Source of the DNA: Riptortus pedestris
Lineage: Eukaryota; Arthropoda; Insecta; Hemiptera; Alydidae
Direction: 5' to 3'
DNA length: 64,000 nt
Assembly (NCBI GenBank): GCA_019009955.1
Contig: CM032232.1
Coordinates: 75,432,501 to 75,496,500, forward strand
The notes under the pieces are model-generated. The model did no database searches and was not told where the DNA came from. It saw only the letters and a list, made by a program, of their open reading frames with translations. Positions within the stretch are counted from its first letter, which is position 1, and each line of letters starts with the position of its first letter. The position numbers were made by a program, and so were the translations under genes. Positions 58,257 to 64,000 of this stretch are shown here, piece after piece.

Positions 58257-59990
58257 TCATAACTAATCTTGGTGATTAGTTAAGTTTAAAAGCACTGGAT
58301 TGAAAAACAGAAAATAAATATATACCAAGAATGATCTCAATTTATGCATAATATAGAAATTGATTATTTTCTCTAAGAAAAACGTGTAATAGGAACTTTA
58401 TAAGAACTATTTTTCTCTGTTAATATTATAATAGAAATATGTTGTAAAATGTAATGAGTTGCAGATTAAGAAGTGAGAGAGTGTATGAAAACTAGTATAA
58501 TTTTAATATAATATTGTGTTTGTGCATAACTCAGTGGTGGAAGTGATGGATCTCATCACAACGATTTTTAAATTAGCGCTAGATGCTTTCGTAAGTTCAG
58601 ACTTGGAACTTCGGTGATCTTGCATACTTTACAGGATGATAGACATTGCACAGCTACATTGTAACTCTGCATTACTTACCATCACTGCCTTGAAAGCTGT
58701 GCATTAGCTATGATGATCCTTATCATCATGGTTATTACGGTAATAAGTCTTTGATAGTGTTTTGTATTTACAAAAGTGTCTTGTAGAACGCACACTAGTA
58801 TTCACTTCACATAATTTTGATTTGAAATACTGTTAAGTAATAGTATGTATAGCACAAACAAATTCATTAATATGCATTATTTTTTGGCTCCATTTGTCTC
58901 TGACAAAGATCCTTATAATTTGCCGTTCTGTCCATTAGTAGTAACTCTTCTATATCTCTAAAGCGTAGACATAAATTCATGAAACAGCATGCAAGTGAGC
59001 CTTCTTATAATTAACCATCATTCTTAGCCCCTTTATCAAAATTCTGCATATCGTCAATTTGGAGGACCTAAATGTAAAGAGTGGGCTTTAAATACTTTGA
59101 CTAATTGACCCATATTCTGAGTATATCATTGAGAAGCACCCATTAAATAATCTTAAGAAATACTAGTATTTGAAGGTTCAATTAAATATTGTAGCTAATC
59201 ACATTGTGAGCATAGTCTGCAAAAAATAATATTTTTTTTATTTATTTAGTTGTTGTTTTTTTTTTAAATTGTGAGAAAACCAATTAGATTGTCAACATTT
59301 CTACAACTATTTCAGCATATAATTTATAATCGAAGCTAATTAGTTAGTAAAATGAATATATAAAATTAGCTATCCTCAATGTTTTGTAAATTTAAAAAAA
59401 GTAAAATATTTTTAGGGGATGTGTTTTTTTGGTAAGTCAAGTTTTGCACCAATGATTAGAGACTACTTAGATGTTGTCACCCCTCAGCCAGCCTCTCCTG
59501 TCACTCAACTACTTTAATGAAATGATTGAAAACTTTTCATGTTTTAATTAGCTGAATGTGCAAATAAAAAATAAATTATATAAGACAATCCACTGAACCA
59601 CATTACTTTTATTTCTTCCATTCTACTTAAGTTTAATTTTGTTGTATAATTTATTTTTGTAATATTGTAAACTACTTACCACCTCTAAGGAATCCTACTA
59701 CAATGGATCCTCCAAATTGAGTTTGAGGGGATTCATAATCAATACTTTGTACATTTTCTGTATGGTATTAATCACCTGAGAATCAAAAGGATATTCAAGA
59801 AAATCACTATTAGCCAAAAAAAAAATTGTCTGCACCAGAAGAGCTCATCAGCACAACATAATCTATGCCTGGCACACCCAATCAAAACTCTTAAGAGGTT
59901 TAATATATTACAGTTGGCAGGTATGATGAAGAGAACTACTTTTAATAGATATATGTTAGTTTAGTGCTTTAGGAGCACTACATGTCTTAC
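58257..59990. other. Intergenic, nothing recognised
   Basis: AT-rich sequence that may hold the rest of the decayed LINE, but no further motif is readable. There is no gene. Confidence 0.55.
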
Positions 59991-59994
59991 TCAT

Positions 59995-60223
59995 GTTGAA
60001 CACAATAGGGCTCCATGTGGTTACTATTTATGGGGTTACCTCAAATCCATCGTTGATACTGATCCCCCAAGGACCCTAGTTCATTTAAAGAATACCATTT
60101 ACAAAGCCATCCCCAACACAATCTTCGATAAGATTGAAAGAATTGAACACAACTTCAAGAATCGGATAGCTTGACAATTTAGACCATCACTTGGCCGATG
60201 TCATCTTTAAAACCGTTAAATAA
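59995..60223 (+). pseudogene. Mariner-like (Tc1/mariner superfamily) transposase, C-terminal fragment
   Basis: From 59995 the frame reads ...RAPCGYYLWGYLKSIVDTDP, PRTLVHLKNTI, IERIEHNFKNRI, then TGA (60172-60174). A +1 shift gives HHLADVIFKTVK and a TAA at 60221-60223. Transposases of this kind end with 'L.PCDFFLWGYLK..VY...P.TL..LK..I....', 'NF..R...C', 'GGHLEDV.F'. The upstream catalytic core was not found. It is fragmentary and dead. Confidence 0.75.
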
Positions 60224-60939
60224 ATAAGTTCAGAGTGTGTAAGATAAGATGTAGAACAAATTATAACAATTATATATATATTCTGTTTTCTTATGGAAGG
60301 AAAAAAAGGTGAATAGAATGTGGTCATAGAATTTTGAAACCACCACTCTTCCTAGTGAGACTTTAGGTTTTAATAAACCTGGTTTAGATTTTCAAGCAAT
60401 ACATTTAAATACCAAGGACATAATAGAACTGAAGTGTTTCCTGATGTCATAAAAAACAAACAAACAAAAAGCCAGTCATGCTCCTTGAACAAAGCAGATT
60501 TGTCATGAGATGGACTCACCACTGACCTATCACAATCTCCACTATTTTCCCCAGGAATAAGAAGCCTTTGTAAACAAGACTTGAAATGTAAGCTCAACAC
60601 AAGATGTTTATTGGCATAGTGCTCAAAAAGAAGGCACCTTAGTAAGAGTTAGAGCTCACTGAAGACTGAAAACTTTAAAATTCAAATATCTCAAACATCT
60701 AGTAATTGAGTTAAAGGAGAAATATATATAAAAAAAGTTATAGAAAATTACTTTTTTCAATAAGATTGGCTATGTAACCTTTTTTGACCCATATCATAAT
60801 AACAGGATTTAGGTGTACCATGATATCTTTAGTGATATAATTAATTTGAATATTGTATGAGCAAGAGTGTGGGTTTATTGAAGGCTAAAACACACACAAA
60901 AAAAAGAATATAATAAATAAGACCATTAATATTTCAGTT

Positions 60940-61230
60940 AAAGCATGTCTATAGAACAAAAATTGCAGAGCATTAGTCTGCAATAAAATTGGTTACTTGC
61001 AATTTTTTATCTGAATCATAACAGAGATATTTTAGACTTTTTCTTAACCCCCACTCCTCCTGGACAGATTTTGGCCATTAGCCATAGTCTTTAGTTTTTG
61101 CATGAAACTTTTAAACATCAAGTTTGTAGGAGATAAAATTGTAGAATAAGACAATTTCAACATTTTTTAAAATCATAATAATGGAGATTTTTTTTTAATT
61201 TTACCACACCCCCACATATGTATATATAGT
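60940..61230 (-). mobile_element. Old inverted Rep600 copy
   Basis: On the - strand, 'AACTTGATGTTTAA', 'GCTAATGGCCAAAATCTGTC', 'CAGGAGGAGTGGGGG', 'AAAATATCTCTGTTATGATT' and 'CAATTTTATTGCAGA' follow one another as in the centre of the reference copy (ACTTGATATTTAA, GTTAATGGCTGAAATCGGAC, CAGTAGGAGGAGGGAGG, AAATATCTCCGTTATTGTGC, AATCTTATTGCAAA). It is much more diverged than the others and has no ends. Confidence 0.65.
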
Positions 61231-61239
61231 ACTATCATA

Positions 61240-63070
61240 TAACATTATATTACTTACTTGAATTGTGGTCTTTGGTCTGTAATGTGAACAGAATACAGCA
61301 GGAGATGTGTCAAGCTTACCAGTTGATCTTCCACCAATGCCATGAAGCAGTTATTTACCCTTCATGGGCTCTTGAGTAAAGAATTTTGGATATGTAAAAC
61401 TACATTTGAAGAACATAATTCCTAATAGTATGATGGATAATTTTGAAAAGCTAATTTATTTTGTCAAATTGTTAGGTACTCATTATTAAGGAGACACAAA
61501 GAGAAAGCCCTAAATGAGTCCTACCATACATATACTTTATGGTTCAATATAGGAAAAAAAAAGGATTGCCTAAAGCATACTTCTTGAGAGGGTGTATCAA
61601 AGAGTTGATAATATCCTCTCCCATCTAGTAAACCAATATTAAGATCCAATGAAGAGCTAATAAATGAGACATATGCCCCCTACAAGCAAGAATATTCTTT
61701 ACCATTACCAGAATGGCAGGAGGTATGCTTGCTCTAAATTGTCTAGAGCAAAACTAGATGAGGGATCTTCCAATGTAGTCTTCCAGTGCCACCTCTTTTA
61801 TTGTATGATTTTATACACACTTGTATGATTGTTTTACTTACAGTACACAGTAAAGGATTCACAGTAAGGATTTGTGACCTCATATATAAAATGACTCATC
61901 TTCATAAATTTAAAATCTTAATCAGTGTATTACATCATTCTAAAAAGACTACTTGAAATGCCTAATGACTAATTTTTCTACTTTTCAAATATCTTGTATG
62001 GTTAAATAAATAATAACATTTTCCGGTGTTCTTCAGATTGTAATTAATATACAATTGTTTTACTCACCACTCCTCTCCACTATCTTAATTCATTCTGATT
62101 TTCAACCTGTTTTGTCAGGAATTGCATTAGAAGATTTAGTATACTTGGCATATAGGTCCCTTGACCCTCTTCTTTTTGTGCTGATGATCAGTATCTTTTC
62201 TGTTTGACAAGGGTGTTATGCAAGAGCAATGACTCCACTAACTAACTCATCTAGGTCTTGTTATCCCAAATCCCTAATGCACCTATTTATTGGAGCTTAT
62301 CCAAGCTCAGACTTATGACAAGACATTGTAATTCCCTCACAAAGACCTCCTCCTGTCTGTCTTCATTAGTAACTCTATTCTTGATCTACTTAATTGCTAT
62401 GATATACTTTTTTTTAAGGAAGGTAGCTTTCAAGGACTTGTCATGGTTGTCCAAATGTAGCTAGAAGTAGGTGCTGAAATTTGTCCTCATCATTGATATC
62501 CCATCTTCATTAATTTTTCCTGAATTTCTGGAAGATAAAAGTTTCTTTCTTTATTGCAGATAGAATGTCTGTTCCTTTGTGATTTTGGTCTTCTTTCTAG
62601 GTGCAATAACAGGCTCCCAAAGGAGCTTCATCTTTTATGTTAATTTTCTTTGGGGATCTCAAAATCTCTATAGCTTTTTGTACAATTCTTTCCTCATATC
62701 AATCAATTTTTCCTAGCACAAAGGAACAGACACTGGAGAAAGTACCTGAAGATACCTGGAAGGGAAGGCGCTTCAGTCTCTGAGAAAGCTAGAAGTATGT
62801 CTAGCAAAGCCTCTTCCAAAAACATGAAGACACAGATAATACCCGAAAACCTCGATTGTAATAATGACAAGGACCATGGAAGCCCACGAGCATGTTTCCT
62901 TTCTTTTTAGTCTGAACATTCACAGTTTGAGTCATCATTCACTATAGTGTCAAATGTTGGTTGTCACTGGAGAACCACTAAACTTTATGTCTTGAAATTT
63001 ATGGTTTTTGGCCTCTGCATATAATCCCTAGAGACACATTCAATCTGATAATCATCTGCTAGAATATGTT
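61240..63070. other. Intergenic, nothing firmly recognised
   Basis: The - strand at about 62500-62830 has several short readable stretches separated by stops, which could be a decayed coding sequence, but I cannot assign it. No repeat family of this window is present. Confidence 0.45.
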
Positions 63071-63074
63071 ACAA

Positions 63075-63221
63075 GGTGACATTATTTTCTTTAAGCTGTT
63101 TACCATAGCAGTCAAGCATGGACAGAAATGCCATTTTAGCCTCAAAGATAGTGATGTTGTCTAGCCCTTGCTTGAGCAGATATTCCATCTGTGATTGAAT
63201 ACGGATCCCAAGGTGATCCTT
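63075..63221 (-). pseudogene. Possible decayed coding fragment, unrecognised
   Basis: One - strand frame is open for about 45 codons with ordinary protein-like composition, including MEYLLKQGLDNITIFEAKMA and FLSMLDCYGKQLKENN. It reads on past a single stop into HILADDYQIECVSRDYM. I do not recognise the family. The balanced composition in AT-rich DNA suggests an old coding sequence, from a transposon or a retroposed gene. Confidence 0.25.
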
Positions 63222-63357
63222 TCAACTCTTATTCCAGGTCTCCATAATGTTAAGGGACTACACAACAAATAATGATAGAAAGTAAACATTTTTTGGTTTT
63301 ATGAACTTTTAGCAGATTTTATTTTATACGTTCATTTTTTAATTATTTTTTGCAGCA

Positions 63358-63925
63358 ATGCAAAGGTTGGGCTTTCTACTAATCACAGGAGCAATGAACT
63401 CAATGCCCACCACAACAATAGAGATAATCTTGGATCTCATGCCAATAGAAATTTTCATTGAGTCAGAGGCAGTGAAAGCCATGAAACGGAAAACATTGGG
63501 AAGATACAGGAACTTAATATGCCATCGAATATAATGGCAAACAAAGTCATATTTGAGTAAAGGTTTAAGGTGGACATATATGGGGATCTTCCAATTGAAA
63601 ATGGACAGGTTTAAACAGCCAAATGGGCTGAATGTTTACAGATGGCACCAAGACGGAAGAGTTGACTGAGGCAGGAGTGTGGTGCAAGGCGGGTGGAAGT
63701 AGCCAAAACAAATATATTGCCTTGAGACCCACTCCAACAGTTTTTCAAGCTGGAATCTTTGCGACTTTGGTAGCAGCTCATCAACTAGCTGAGTTTAAAG
63801 TGGTGGCAAAGTTTATGAATATTCTGACTGATAGTCAGCCAGCTTGTAGGGCATTGGCAAGAACAGCAATAAATTCCAGAATTGTGGAGGAGTGTAATGG
63901 GAAAGACACAAGATTACCCGTATAA
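63358..63925 (+). pseudogene. Jockey/R1-type LINE: reverse transcriptase thumb and RNase H, broken
   Basis: The first frame (63358 to TAA 63532-63534) reads MQRLGFLLITGAMNSMPTTT, then ILDLMPIEIFIESEAVKA. It matches the thumb region found after the polymerase core in RNase H-bearing LINEs (usual 'Q+L.CL.ITGA.RTTPT.ALE..L.L.PL...I..EA'). The second frame (63632-63925), just after a TGA, starts MFTDGTKTEE and continues with FQAGIFATLVAA and ILTDSQPACRAL, an RNase H domain. The first and third Asp (TDG, TDSQ) remain, but the usual catalytic Glu of 'FQAE' is Gly. The remnant probably continues beyond the right edge. Stops and the lost Glu make it inactive. Confidence 0.8.
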
Positions 63926-64000
63926 AGGCTCTCATAGAATTTGAGGTGAGCAGAAACTGGGAAATTAACCCTAGACTGTCTTGAAAGAATCTAAGAGGTG

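Noticed and set aside
63632..63925. Host ribonuclease H gene
   Set aside because: The preceding thumb motif (ITGAMN..PTT) and the TDG/TDSQ layout are those of a LINE, and the frame is broken and lacks a catalytic Glu.
1..64000. CRISPR arrays, operons, prokaryotic promoters or plasmid features
   Set aside because: No regularly spaced repeats of that kind. Introns, SINEs, poly(A) signals and transposons show the DNA is eukaryotic.

Overview
The window is eukaryotic and very probably arthropod, most likely insect. It is AT-rich and gene-poor, and only one protein-coding gene can be supported: the 3' four coding exons of a D-type cyclin (CycD/CCND) on the + strand. The exons lie at 6610-6825, 21442-21601, 44810-44955 and 48342-48473 and are separated by GT-AG introns of about 14.6, 23.2 and 3.4 kb. 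Joined, they give 217 codons that run from the 'VCE..KC..E' start of the cyclin box to the C-terminal TPTD phosphodegron and a TGA stop. The N-terminal exon, expected to carry the LxCxE Rb-binding motif, was not found in 1-6609 and is probably upstream of the window. A long AT-rich 3' UTR follows, with the best poly(A) signals near 50.25 kb.

The introns (1-48.3 kb) hold three kinds of material: (i) copies of a tRNA-derived SINE with an (AAT)n tail, two of them with visible target-site duplications; (ii) copies of an unclassified element of about 600 bp with a stem-loop at each end, here called Rep600; and (iii) several GC-richer islands of 150-400 bp in an otherwise AT-rich background, one of which (34.68-34.94 kb) ends in a good splice-donor match. 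There are also four almost perfect short hairpins with 20-24 nt arms, and microsatellites.

Downstream of the gene (50.3-64 kb) is a graveyard of decayed transposons. It holds a rearranged Ty3/mdg4-type LTR retrotransposon on the - strand (reverse transcriptase joined to integrase, with RNase H lost), an N-terminal fragment that looks like a Merlin DNA transposase next to an ~80-bp minisatellite, a non-LTR reverse transcriptase remnant, the C-terminus of a mariner-like transposase, an old inverted Rep600 copy, and, running off the right edge, the thumb and RNase H part of a Jockey/R1-type LINE. All carry stops or frameshifts, so none should be active.

I found no CRISPR array, operon, rRNA or convincing tRNA gene, and no new multi-gene system. 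The most novel-looking items are the hairpin-bounded Rep600 family, the SINE family and the rearranged LTR element. The species cannot be fixed from sequence alone.
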